A DNA stretch of 64,000 bases from Sceloporus undulatus. Lineage: Eukaryota > Chordata > Lepidosauria > Squamata > Phrynosomatidae. The DNA lies in contig NC_056524.1 in NCBI RefSeq assembly GCF_019175285.1, positions 172,754,551 through 172,818,550 on the forward strand, given 5' to 3'. Position numbers and translations under genes: made by a program. The notes under the pieces were generated by a model. It had not been told where the DNA came from and searched no databases. It saw only the letters and a list, made by a program, of their open reading frames with translations. Below, in pieces: positions 12,301 to 25,000 of the stretch. Each line of letters opens with the position of its first letter. Positions within the stretch are counted from its first letter, which is position 1.

Positions 12301-13320
12301 CCCAGAAACACTGGAAGGAGAATCAAACTTTCAACAACAACAAAACGATATGCATGGCAGCCCTTCCTGGACTATATTATTTCAGGTGCATTTGAGGAAA
12401 TCATGAATGTTAGGTATATACTTGACCATCCATGTGCATAAGCAGTTGGCAATAAAATTTGGCCTAGGGGGAAAACAGAGAAAGTGGGTACACATAGCCC
12501 TCCATACCTATGGATTCTTTATCCACAGATTCAAACACCCGCATTGGTAGGCATTATCAATTTTGAATACTTGCAGGTATGTTTTTTTACAAAATGATGA
12601 AAACAAGACATTTCATTAAAACAATCATCATTATCAACCAGATGAAGGTGGTTGTCCAATTTTGCCAGATCATTTCAGGGGACAACACACCTCACCTAGT
12701 CTAGTCTCAGCAAGGACTTGAGTTCCCCTCTCCCTTCTCTCTCCCCATTTTGGATCCATGAAGAAGGGGGAAGACAAGGCTTTTTGTCCTCTCCCTCCCT
12801 CCCTCTCTCCTTCTTTCCCCTTGTTTTGAACATTTGCTGGAAAAGATTTTTAAAGGGTCTATAGGGAAGGAGGAAGCAAATGGCAAACTTTACTTCCCCT
12901 CCTCTTCTTGCTTGCTGGCAGGAACAACTCCTGAATGCAATTTGGCTTAACAGAGCCTTAGAGGAGGGCTCCAAGGTCCACTCAGCCTTCCTTCATTTTG
13001 TAAGTTGGTAAAATTTGTACCCAGCTTCTTGGGGGCAATTGGCTTACACATTGTAAACTGCTTAGGGAGTGTTAGTTCACTGATAAGCGGTATAGAAATG
13101 TATTTGTTACTGTAATTACTGTGCATTACATTTATATCCCACCTTTCCTCAAGGCGGTGCACATGGCTCTCCCAAGAAGAAGCTGGTGAGGTAGGTCAAT
13201 TTGAGAGAGAAAATGTCCAGCCCAAGGTCACCCAGTGAGTTTCATGTCTCCATATGGGTTTGATATGTCACAGGTCTCCTTGAATGCCCTGCCTTCAATG
13301 CCATGCTGGTTGTTTCCTTG
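9340..13320. other. Intergenic with decayed repeat traces
   Basis: No exon seen. Weak family A MITE traces at about 10050-10150 and 10196-10310; a palindromic AT-rich word 'aacgattttaataaaatt' near 10725; a short L2-like word near 11525; a family B MITE end at about 12495-12600; an antisense L2/CR1-type fragment at about 13125-13250 ('tatcccacctttcctcaagg'). Confidence 0.45.
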
Positions 13321-13333
13321 TTGTTCTTGTTTT

Positions 13334-13533
13334 GCTGTTGTGTGCACTCATTTCTGACTTTTGGGGATCCCAAGGCGAACCTATTATGGGATTTTCTTAG
13401 CAAGATTTGTTCAGAGGAGATTTGCCACTGCCTTCCCTGAGGTTGAGAGCATGGGTTTTATGGCCAAGCAGGAAACAAACACTGGTCTCCAGAGTCACAT
13501 TCCAACACTCAAACCACTATGTTGGATTACTTC
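13334..13533 (-). repeat. tRNA-derived SINE
   Basis: Reverse orientation: starts with the tail form TGCTGTTGTGTGCACTCATT, then 'caaggcgaacctattatggg', and ends near 'aacactcaaaccactatg', the reversed A-box region. Confidence 0.75.
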
Positions 13534-13689
13534 CATCTTGGTTGGGAATGAGCTGGAAGGCACTAGGTTGAGAAAGGCAGATCTAGTTGTAAGGGAAAAA
13601 AATCTGTGCAAGATATTTTAGAGATACAGAGTATTACCTTACCAAATCTCAAATACGCCAAAGTAGAAAGAGAACACATTATGTGGTTC

Positions 13690-13790
13690 CCTTGATGTTG
13701 CTGGACTGCAATTCACAGCATTCTTCAGCATTGATTAAGCTGTTTAGTGCTGTTGCAATCCAATAACATCTAGAGGGTCATGTCATACCC
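13690..13790. mobile_element. hAT-like MITE, family A
   Basis: 'gatgttgctggactgcaatt' and the inverted 'gcaatccaataacatctaga'. Decayed. Confidence 0.5.
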
Positions 13791-14387
13791 AGCCCTATCT
13801 TTGGAAAAGTGGGCAGGGGATGTTACCAAGATTCAGCTGTCGAGGATTAATGCTGTGTGTTGAGTGGATTGCACCCAAAAGTAGCAAAAATGGCCCCAGC
13901 AAGACATATGCAGAGCAACCTGCTGGAGTATAGCCTTGGGTGGGTTTTTCATGTTGTTCAATGCATTATCCAAAAGTGAAGCAAACTCTTTGTTTTTGCC
14001 AGCTTGATATAAGCAAGAAGACCTGCAGGTAGGGTAATTGCTTGTCCAACTGTTTGCCTATGCATCTACCTGCTGTTGTAGTAACCACGGTAGTGGAAGG
14101 AGGTCTGTATCCTTCCTCTTTGTCAAACCATCATTTCTTCTCCCCCCATCACTGATCACTATCCCAATAGTGATACGAACGGGTTTCAGTTTTGCCTCTT
14201 GGTATGTGTGTGAGAGAGATGCCAAGGAGAAGAGGCAGAGAGGGGAAGAGAGCAAGCAAAGTCATACACAGAGCAAAGCTAGTGAACACAGCATCTGCTT
14301 CGGGCTCACCAGCTGGATTGGAAACAGAACTGAGATGATCTCCTGCTGCCTGCTGCATTGCTGCAGGTGGGCATGGAAATTCTGCTG

Positions 14388-14397
14388 CTGTTTATAA
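14388..14397 (+). promoter_or_regulatory. Possible TATA box for NPFFR1
   Basis: TTTATAAGAA lies about 620 bases upstream of the proposed start codon, in sequence with no recognisable repeat. It could place transcription start near 14420 with a long 5' UTR. A second AT-rich candidate, GAATAAATAT, follows a G run at 14650-14670. Position and motif only; weak evidence. Confidence 0.25.
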
Positions 14398-15012
14398 GAA
14401 GGGGCTGGAAGGCTGGGTGAAGACCTATCCCTCCCACCCATTGCAAAGAAACTTGAAGCTGACAAGTACGTTAGCAGATGTCTTTGCAAAAAACCAAAAA
14501 AGGAACAAAAAGCATTCTTGTGATGGGCATTCTTTTCCTTGAAGGAGGAAAAATGAATCAGGGCAGATGGAAGCTTTGCAAAGTCTTTGTAATAATTTTT
14601 GAGCCAAAAGCCTAATTGCAGCTTGGCAAGTGTCCGCTCTTGACAACAAAGGGGGGGGGGGAATAAATATCGCCTGCTTTTATCTTTCTCCTTCCAAAAC
14701 TGAAGTAGGCAATCTTGGAGGAAAGTGAGAATAAAGAAAGAAGTGGCATCTTTGCAATTCATTGGAAGCTCTCCGAACTCAGTAAGGCGACTGATTTCAA
14801 GTGTGAGCAACTAGACTCTTAAGGCCAGCTGTTATTCAAGATAGCATTCTTCACTTGAAATAAACAGTTGCCCTCTCTGTGTGTGAGAAAAAGAGAGGAA
14901 GCCTCGAGAAAAGAAACATTAAGGAGTGGATTTTATTTCACTGCTGTAAAGAAGAAAATACCTATCTCTTCCCTTCTATAGCTGGAGAAGGGGCTGGGAG
15001 ACTGACAGCAAC

Positions 15013-15028
15013 ATGGAAGATGAGACAG
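15013..15028 (+). CDS. NPFFR1: NPFFR1 coding exon 1 (16-nt coding part)
   Basis: Only 16 coding bases: ATG GAA GAT GAG ACA G, then the donor GTAACA. The ATG context (A at -3, G at +4) is a strong Kozak match. The exon ends one base into a codon, which is exactly the phase needed by exon 2 (starting GG), giving the N-terminus MEDETGVSF; human NPFFR1 also begins with M-E and an acidic, short extracellular tail. The 5' UTR must lie upstream (about 14.4-15.0 kb), but its start is not fixed. A (CAA)n-tailed SINE in antisense lies only about 115 bases into the intron. The exon is inferred from phase and similarity, not from a transcript. Confidence 0.78.
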
Positions 15029-15960
15029 GTAACATTATTCTTATTACTTTTGCAGAATAAACTCAGTCCATTCCAGACAGACTGCATTAAAATCAATTGC
15101 ATAATTCGCATACAACTTATCCAGAGTCTGCAGAATATAGCCATGTTGTTGCTGCTGTTGTTGTGTGCCTTCAAGTTGTTGCTGACAAACCTAGCACAGG
15201 ATTTTCTGCGGCTGAGAGTGTGTGACTTGCCCAAGGCACCCAGTGGGTTTCCAGGGCTGAGCAGGGAACTGAATCTTGGTTTTTAGAGTTGTAGTCCAGC
15301 ACTCAAACCACTACACCATGCTGGCGCTATGAATTTAGCAATTTTATGAGGTTAACAAAAAATGGGGGGGGGGAAGCAACTTTTGAGGCAATGTTTCTCA
15401 TGTGTAACATATGCTGGAGAGGAAGAAAGTAAGAGAAAATAGGATGAATAATTTTCTGTTGCTCCTACAAACGATATGCTCAAGTGCCTTGCAACTACTA
15501 TCTCTTTGCATCAAAGCAGTGAGACCATTTCTGCTATAGACAGCTTAGCAGTTGTTTTCACATGTATCTAACAATGTGTAGTTTCTGGTTAGTTGGAAAA
15601 TCCTGTAGATGTACAGGGGTACCTTCAAGGCTTATTATCCAGATCCTTATTTTTCCACAACCACCATCACCATGAGCACCATCATCAGCATCTTCATCAA
15701 CAGTAGTCATAACAGTAGCCAGTAGCAGTAGTAACAACAACAACAACAACAACAACCATCACCTTACAGCAGGGGTCTTGGTTATCTGAAGGACTGTATA
15801 CTATCATATCAGCCTTGAGACATGGGGGGGGGAGGTACTTCTCTTATTTTCACAATCCTCAGAGGCATATCTGGTGGGGATGTGAGAGTGGGTTTTCTTA
15901 GTGACTTATCCTAGACTCTGGAAGTCCCTTTCGATTGCCCTTCTATCAGCAAACAAACAA

Positions 15961-16006
<46 letters not shown>

Positions 16007-19000
16007 TGGCAGGCGTTTTGGCATCTGAACAGTTTGTAAGGAAGAGGCTTTTAACAGGTGGCTGCTGGACTTTGAAGCATGATGTGTCTTTTTCAATAGG
16101 GTTTTGAATTGTCTTAAATGATGCCTTTAATTTAATTCCATTCTAGTCTTTGATCAATTCTACCCTAAGCTGCCTCAAATCTCATTTTGGAAGCAAAACA
16201 GGCTATCAGTCCAACACCTAATAGTTAATTTGCCAAAATCCATGTGAAGCATCTAAGCATAAACTCTGCCAGTTTGTACAACTGACAGGGGGCAGCCTAC
16301 TTTGTGTAGTCCATGTGGCTGACAGCATTAATCATGGAGATCTCCTGGTAGAAAAAGTAGCTTTCAACATGCTCAGCCTTTGACTTTGATTAATCTTACC
16401 CAGCATGGACAAAAGTAAGGGATTATGGGGACTGTGGTCAAAAGCATCTGGATTACAAAATATATTCCCCACATTACAGAGTTGCGATTCCACCCTCAAT
16501 CCAACAACCCTACGCCATTCTCATTTGAGTTTTCATCATCCAATAACAGAAGTTCTAAAGGAAAAGCTTGACCATCCATTTCTGTCATTGTTCCAAAGGA
16601 CTGAAAAACCATATGCTACAATCCTCCCAGGACTTTTCCACTTCAGGAGACAACCAAGGGAACTGAAAAAATAAGTCAGAATCAACAGAGTGGTCAAGGT
16701 CCAGCCCAGCCCATTTCCAGACTCTTAACAACCGAGAGGACAAGTGCAAGGGGATGCTTGGCTCCTTTCACAGCAGTGTCCATATGGCAACCTGTTACAT
16801 TTTCTTGTCAAAGGGAATGACAATACTTCACTTCTACAGGGAAAGATTAAAGGCATGGATGCTAGATCTATTCCTAGATCTAATATAGTATAGTATGTAT
16901 GCTTATGGAGGAGGTCTATGAGCTGTGCATTTCAAGCATCTTCATTTTTTGGGAGAAAAATGCCAACACCAATTGAGTTCACTTTCCTCTCAGTTCAAGT
17001 TCTCACATTTTTATCTGCTCTCAATTTTTCCATTTTTGGGCATCCCCATACTTACACTATATGTATCCAGTGTAGAGTGAGAAGAGACCATGGGCAATCC
17101 CCTGGAGATTGATTCCAGGACACTCTAAAGATACCAAAATCCATGGATGCTCAAGTCCCATTATATACAAAGTTGTAGTGAAATGGCATCCCATATATAA
17201 AACGGCAATATCAAGCTTTTTGGATTTTAAAAAATATTTTCAAGCTAAGGTTGAATCCGTGGATGCAGAATCCATGGCTACAAGTGTGTGCCCAAGTGAA
17301 TCAGATGCGGGCAAACATGTTGGGGGGCCCATAATTACAGTGGGGTGTCCAAACTCAATTTAGCATGAGTCTCCTAGCCCTAAATGCTTTCCCAGAACCA
17401 GAGACGTTTCACAGTACAGTGTTACCCCGGGATACGAATGCGCCGCCTTACGAAATTTCCGGGTTACGAAAAAATCCAATTGAAAAAAACTGTTCCGGGT
17501 TACGAAGGTTATTTCGGGTTACGAAAGAAATTTTGGTGCTTTTCGGCGCTTTTTCGCACCAAATCGCGGCTTTTCCCCATTAGCGCCTATGGGGTTTCGG
17601 CTTGCGAAAGCCTTTCGGGTTACGAAAGCGGCGGCGGAACGAATTATTTTCGTAACCCGGGGTAACACTGTACACACTTACAATGCTATGTTTCTACTTC
17701 AACTGTTAGAATGATATACTATGGAATCCTGGGATTTGAATTTTAGGGAGGGTGTTTAGAATTCTCAGACAGATTGTTCTAGTGACTCACCAAAATATAA
17801 AGCTCAGGACTCCATGGCAGTTAAGGCGGAATAAAAGTGCTATAACTCTGTGGTGTGAAAGGGTCCCCAGCTGGAGTGGCCAAATAAAAAAGGATAGGGC
17901 TCATACCTTTTAAAAACCGTGAAGAAGAGAGAATCTAAGCAATCATAGCTTATCAGAGACAGTGGTCAAGCATAGGAGCATACAACAATTTACAAAATAA
18001 TGAATGAATCCTCATGACTGATTGATCATATACTGTAAAATTTGGCTTTGGGGGCTTGGTTATAGAAATAAAAATTTTTAAAGCTTCACTTGCTGAAAAT
18101 CCCTTTTCTGTTCACCTATTGCAGGTGCAAAAGCTCTTTCCTCTATGGCTTGCAACCACCATAGACCCAATTCAGCCCTTAGCTGAAATGTCTTCCTCAG
18201 CCCTGTTTTATTGTGAGGCGATGTAATGAAGGAGTCATTGCCAAGTGCCAAATTTCCCAGTAACTACAAGAAAGTGTTTAATGGCACCAGAAAGATTAAC
18301 AAGTTTATTATGCTGCATGCTTTTGTGGATCAGCATGCATGTATGGATTTGTGTTTGTGTGGGCACGTATTTAATTGCTGTTCAAACTTTTACTGGTGTT
18401 GCAATTAACCCTATTTTTATGACTGGTTCTGAGATGTTTCTGTGCATTTTTGTTGTAAGCTGCCCTGAATACAATTGTTAAACGGTGAGTTATAAACACA
18501 TGTAGGCTTTAAAGCATTCAGCAGGAAGAGTTTAACCTCTGCTTCCCTCTGATGTTTCATTTTACAGTTGGACGACTCCAGGGACCTTATTGTACACACT
18601 TTTGCCCCTGATCTGGGCACGAACAGGGGACATGCGTGGCCAACTGAAAATGCATTTTATCGCATGCCATACTGTCCTCAAGGTGGCCCCATGCCATCCC
18701 CCAGTGCTAAGCCGTCCCAGATCAGAGCTCAGCTGCGTGATTTCGCTCAGCTGGAAAGCTTCCGTCTTTCAAAAAGCGGACTGTAACCTCCAGCAGCCCT
18801 GGTGAGGAATGCTGGGAGCTGTAGTTTGTGGATGCTTTGAGGACAGTGTGGCATGCGAAAAAATGCATTTTCACCCAGCCACGCACTTCCCTTGCCTGTA
18901 CCCAGATCTGGGGCAAACGTGTGTGTGAGATAAGGTCCCAAGTTTAGCTTTTTGATTTGAATACATACCTGTCTCTACTCCCTACAACCTGTAGTAAGAC

Positions 19001-22000
19001 CAATAATACAGGGAAAGCTTTTCTGCATAGATGATAACCATGTGGCCCTTCAGATGGTTTTGGACTGCAATTTCCAGCAGCCCTGAGGAATGCTGGGAGC
19101 TGTAGTTTGACAACATCTGAAAACTGCAAATTTTCACACTACTAGTACTTACTTATTGTACTTCTACAAACCAGTCCCTAGTGGGATTCAAGGGACAGCA
19201 TACATGGAACTTTTATTTGTTTCAGAGTGAACCATACATTTATTGATTTTCTTTTCTATTATTTCCCTTTCCTTGCTCCCTTCCCTGATTTCAGGGGTCA
19301 GTTTCTGTCCTACCAACAGCAGCCTACTATCCTCTAAGAATGAAAGCCACAAACAAATCGTCAAGGGGAACTATACCTTCTCTTCCTACTACCAGCACTC
19401 TTCTCCTGTGGCTGCCATGTTCATCGTTGCCTACATCTTTATCTTCTTCATGTGCATGATTGGCAACATGCTAGTGTGCATCATTGTGCTAAAGAACCGG
19501 CAGATGCGAACGGTCACCAACATATTTATCCTGAATCTGGCTATCAGTGATGTCTTGGTGGGGATCTTCTGCATGCCAACGACCCTGGTGGACAACTTGA
19601 TTACTGGTGAGTGAAAGAGTAGCAAGGAACAGAACATAAATGCACGAAGGCTGCACTATAACATCCCCTCAAATTTCGGCATGTGGAGATACACTATGCC
19701 AGCACCACACAAACCCATGCCAAGTCACAATATTGTGCAACACGTGCCAGTGACTGGATGCCATGAAATGTGCAGTGCACAACATTATCCTATGTTCAGC
19801 TGTGCACATGTATCTTGTGCTATGATAAATACATAGCACCCTATATGCATAGCATGACTTACACATGAATTTGGCATTAACAGGATGCCAGTCTCCAGGT
19901 GATGATAACAGTGGGCTTGTTACACTTTTTTTAAAAAATCCTCACTCTGAATTTGTGGTGATCCAGTCATACAATGTTCTGTCAATTTGGGGAATTAATG
20001 GGGGGGTTGAGGCCTGAGGAATTACTTTGTGGCTAGTCCAGGGAAAAACGAACCACAGTTTTCTTCAGATTTTCCAGAAAAATCTGGATGTGAGATAATG
20101 TGGCCAGAAGATTCATACTGATGGCAGGGAAAGAACAGTAAGTGATGAGTCCCCAGATGTGTGTGTTTGGAGCAGTGCAATTGTATTTATGTTGTATTTG
20201 TGTGCATATGCACATAACCTCATCTCTTTGCCTTTACCTTCACTCCTCCACATTCCTTGATGGACAGGTGAAAAAAAAAGGATGTTGTATGGCTAGAAAT
20301 ATCATATATACTTAACTATAAGTTGACATCATGTATAAGTCAAGGGCAGGTTTTGGGGCCAAAATTATGGATTTTGACATGACCCATGGACAAGTTGAGG
20401 GTAAAACTTAGTAGCATGTAATAAAGGATGTAAAGGCTGAAGTAAAGGAAAATGATGCTAAAAATCTTTAAAAGTTTTGACATACATAACTGTTTGTGCT
20501 CACCCTAAAGGTTGGATGGATGAGATAATGAGAATTTGCTCCAAATATCTGCCCTATCACTGTTAATAGTATAAATAAACCTCAGGATCACAGCAAATCT
20601 AGAAAATCCAGGGCACCTGGATTTTGCTGTATGTTTAGACAAGCCCATGTTGAAATGGTGAAGAGTTTCCAGTAAAATTATAACTGTTGGGTGAATATAT
20701 GTGTACATGCTGAGCCTTCTTGGCTTTGAATCCAATGTAAGGCTCCAGTTTATATCATTTCACAAAATGAGAGGGTGTAAATGTTTTCCGGAATACCACT
20801 ATCTCCTTCTAACGGCCTTTTCTCCACTTTGATGCATAGCCTGTCTTTTATTTGCTGGACCAGTTTGATGTATCTATGATAAATATTGGTTGCAGAGAGA
20901 ACAATACTGTACTGTATGCATAGATTAATTTTAATGGTCTTTTTTTCCTTTTGGAAGACAATCTAAGAGCAACTTATTTGTGCAGTCACTTCAAATGTGA
21001 TAGCATTTGTGGTTTATAAATTGAGTTGAGACACCTAATATCACTTATAATCTCGGACTTCGTTAATTCTCATGATTTGTATGTTTGACCTCCCCACACT
21101 CATAGCTGAAGATAGTGGAAATGTAATAATTAATAATAATTTGTTTTATTTATATACCGCTATTCCAAAGATCATAGCGGTGAACAGCAAGTAAGCTAAT
21201 TAGCAAGTAAGCTAATTTGCCCCCAACAGTCTGGGTACTCATTTTAGCGACCTCGGAAGGATGCAAGCCTGAGTCGAGCTTGGGCCCTTTTGCTGGTCTT
21301 GAACTCGCAAACCTTGTGGTTTTGAGTGAATGGCTGCAGTACAGGCATTTACCCACTGCGCCACCAGGTAAGATTCACTATCTGGGATGTGAGTATTTAC
21401 CATTCATTTACTACTCATTGGTGAGTTTCTGAACAAAAATAAAATAGGCCATCAAATGACCAGCAATTCTCTCCTGTTCTCTGTACTATTTTATTGTGTT
21501 TTCCTCAGTTTTGCCCATAACATCTTTGTTCTGGCCACCTCTGGCCAAAATTATCACTGCCTCTGAAGGGACAATAAGCCAGTTTCTGCAAGGTTTTTCT
21601 GGATTATAACATCTATACAAATTCTAGAAATTCCTCAAGATCATAGAGTTCACATGGATCAAAAAGCCTAATGTAACATGATTCCAGAGGAGGACCCATC
21701 TATGTTTGATTCTGTGTTCCTGCATGGCAAGGAATTGGACTGGATGGCCATTATAGTCTCTTCCAACTTTACGATTCTATGATTCTATCTGTCCATCCCT
21801 CCACAGATCAATCAACACAATACAGGCTGAAGTATAAAGCACCAGGGATCTTGAGCTTGGACTTCAGCAGTCACAAACTTTACCCTGGGTTCTAGTGTGG
21901 TAGCTTACTAGAAGTTGGAGCTAGTGGCTTGTCCCCTGCTGGGCTTACTCCATAGCATGGGAGTATTTCTTTTGAATTACAGTTGTCAGAATCCCCAGCC

Positions 22001-25000
22001 AGCAGGCCAGGGATTCTGAGAACTGTAACCAACCTAAGAAACTTTTCCAAACTCTGCATTAGGCACTACTTTTGTAGATGGTGAGAAGGGAGCACTGGTG
22101 AAGTGATCACATCAAGGTACAATAGGATTCTATCTAAAAAAATAAAACCCACCATCTGATTCTGGCACAGCTCCTGACAGGAATAATTAATTTTTTGAGT
22201 TAAAGTGCAAACAGTCTCCAGACTCCTCCTGTTTTCTTGATTTCTCTCTCTCTCTCTCTCTCTCCTCGACACACTGGCTTATTAAGTCACCTTCCTCTCT
22301 TCTCCATTCCAAATACTTGCCAGCTCACCTGTATTCCAAACTCCCCTTGTCTTTGATGCTTCGTCACTGTCAGAGTGTCTAGTTTTGACCTATGGTGATC
22401 CATGAGCAGGGCCACTACAAAAGGCACATATCCAAAAAATCTGCATGAAGTCCTTTGTAAATCCAGCAGAAATCAACCCTGTGTTGAGGAAAGGTAAAAA
22501 ATACCTACAGGTTCCCTGGCCTGTGGATTTGAAGCCCCATTGACATGGAAGCCAACAGCTGCCACTATAGGAGAAGGAGTAATGTTGAGTTGAAAGGCTT
22601 CAAAGATTCACCTGACACTTTGGCTGAAGATGTGATGGCATGCGAGGGTGGCACACCTCTACACACACACATATACACGCACACAATCATCCAGGTTGTG
22701 GAAGGCTCCACATAGTGGTGGCAAATACAATCGCCCTCTCCCAAATACAAGCCTTCCCGGGCCTCCATGAAATTCCACTTCTGATTTGTCTTCTTCCTCT
22801 TTCTGATTGCTTAGTAGCTAAGGCACCCTGCACCTAGCCTGAGGGCATTGTACATGACATGGTACCTTCCTGAAGTCTCTGAGTATTCCTTGCCTAAGAA
22901 AACCCTATGAAATTAATCACATATGCCAACAGGTGTCTTGAGGGCACACACATGCTCAAGCGTGTCTTAGAAAAGCCGTGAGGCCAAATGCTATAGTGAA
23001 GCCTTTGACTTCAAACAGAGGTCAAATACTGCTTGAGATAAAAAATGTGTTTCCTGCTAAGTGAACACATTGAATACTTTGGTGATATTACACTCAAATA
23101 TCAGATGATAGAAAGGATAAATGATGGGCATTCTAGCAGGTCCTGCTGGCAGTGCTGGGCTGAACAAGGCAGATGCTTCTGACCTCCACAATACAGCTGG
23201 CCATTAACCCTTCCTTTTTCTTTTGAAAGACAGAATGCCCAAGGCTTTCCTAATGGACACAAAAATTCTAACCGTTTTGCTTTTGCTCCTTACACTTAAT
23301 CTTCCTCTCTACCTCTGCTCCCAGTATAGTTTCCCATCCATAATACTGAGCACAGGAGTAGAATAACTTGAGGCTTGCAGGATTTCTTTGCTTTTTGACT
23401 AGAATCCTAATATCCATCAAGAAATTGAGTGTACATCAATGATTCAGCCAAGTAGACATATACCAACAGTTGAGAAACAGACTGCCCTCAGTATCTGCTC
23501 AGCCCAGGAATTTGGGTTCAGCACCAGAACCAACCTCACAAATCTTTCCACACAAAAATCTAACCCTGGTTGTCCCTCAAGGGTTCTTTTTTCAGCACTC
23601 AAATTTAGGGAGGAAAAATACTTTTCTGTTATTGCAGTTATATGGCAACATGGAGCCAGAAATTGGTCTCAGAAACTTGCGGGTCCCTGAGACATCACCC
23701 AGAGATGTACCAGCTTGAGCTACCTTCATTTTATCCTTGACTTAGTCTATGATTCATAAGATGAAACCTGACACTATGTGTGTGTAGGTGCATTCAAGTA
23801 GCAATCCTTATGGATATCATACAGTTTTCTTAGGTAAGGACTACTCCAAGGTGGTTTTGCCAGTTCCTTCCTCTGAAGTATAGCCAACGGCATCTGATAC
23901 TATCACACCTCAAATAATCTAGCCTACATCCTCAGTCTTGAGGCTGAAGCCTTACGTCATAATCAGATCCTATGGCTTTAGTATTGAGCCAGGATGATTT
24001 GTGGACTTTCCTGTTTCCAAGCCATCCCAAGTTCTTTAATGCTCAGTCATATGACAAGTTCTTAAGGACTCAAGATGTCACCTGTTAATGATATTTTAGT
24101 GATCTGTTATTAATAGTATTACCCAACTCTAGTTTTGTTTTTTGTTTTTGCTCATAAACCATACAGCTATGTTTGTTTTTGTATTATCCAGTGTAATTGT
24201 AATTGTTCCAGCTGCCATCCAACAATTCTGGATAATATCCAATGCTCGGCAGCATCTTAATTATAAATTTGGACTGATTAGTGTCTCTTGCGATAACAGG
24301 GAATGTCCAGCATTGATTTAGTGACAGAAGACAGAAATGAAATTGCACATTCTACAAGTATTAACATCCTTATTGCATACACAGAGGAGGTGCGGAAAAG
24401 GAGAAGAGTGTGGGAAATGTCTACTTATTTGATCTGTAGGAACAGTTTTTCAAGGTTAGGATTCAGACATTGCACAAGACAACAAAAATAGTATTTTGTG
24501 TTGAGCTTCTGTGGATAGACTTCCCCTCTCTTCTTTCACAAATAAGAACATTCATTTCCACAGAGAGTAGCAGACTGTGAACCAATGTCTTGAGCATTTT
24601 GTGTCATGGAAGTACAATCTCCAGACAGTATGATTGATGAAAAACATTTGTCAGTGTGCAAACCCATAACGTAATTGTTTCCTGCATGCTGAGTCACCTC
24701 TTTCCCTTCAGATCTCTTGTTCATTGTCAAATCTGGAAATTGAGTTCCCTTCACTTCTTCACATCAGGTAGTGGCTAGATAGATGGGGGCTTGGCGAGAT
24801 GTCAGGTAAAGCTAAAAGCTGTCATTTTGTTACAGCAAAAACCTAAGGAGTCTTGCAGCATCTGACAAATAAACAAATTTATTATAGCATAAGTTATTAT
24901 GTAGTAAAGTCCAACAGAGGCATGATGAATTGACTTTGATACAGATATATATGCTAATATTATGAACAGTAAAATCAAAGGGATGTGAAATGAACATGCA

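Noticed and set aside
14262-14810. 182-codon minus-strand open frame upstream of NPFFR1
   Set aside because: Low-complexity, no recognisable domain, overlaps the likely NPFFR1 promoter and 5' UTR; open by chance.
19243-19294. In-frame upstream extension of NPFFR1 exon 2 as alternative start
   Set aside because: The first codon is TTG, not ATG, and the stretch is the polypyrimidine tract before a good TTTCAG acceptor.
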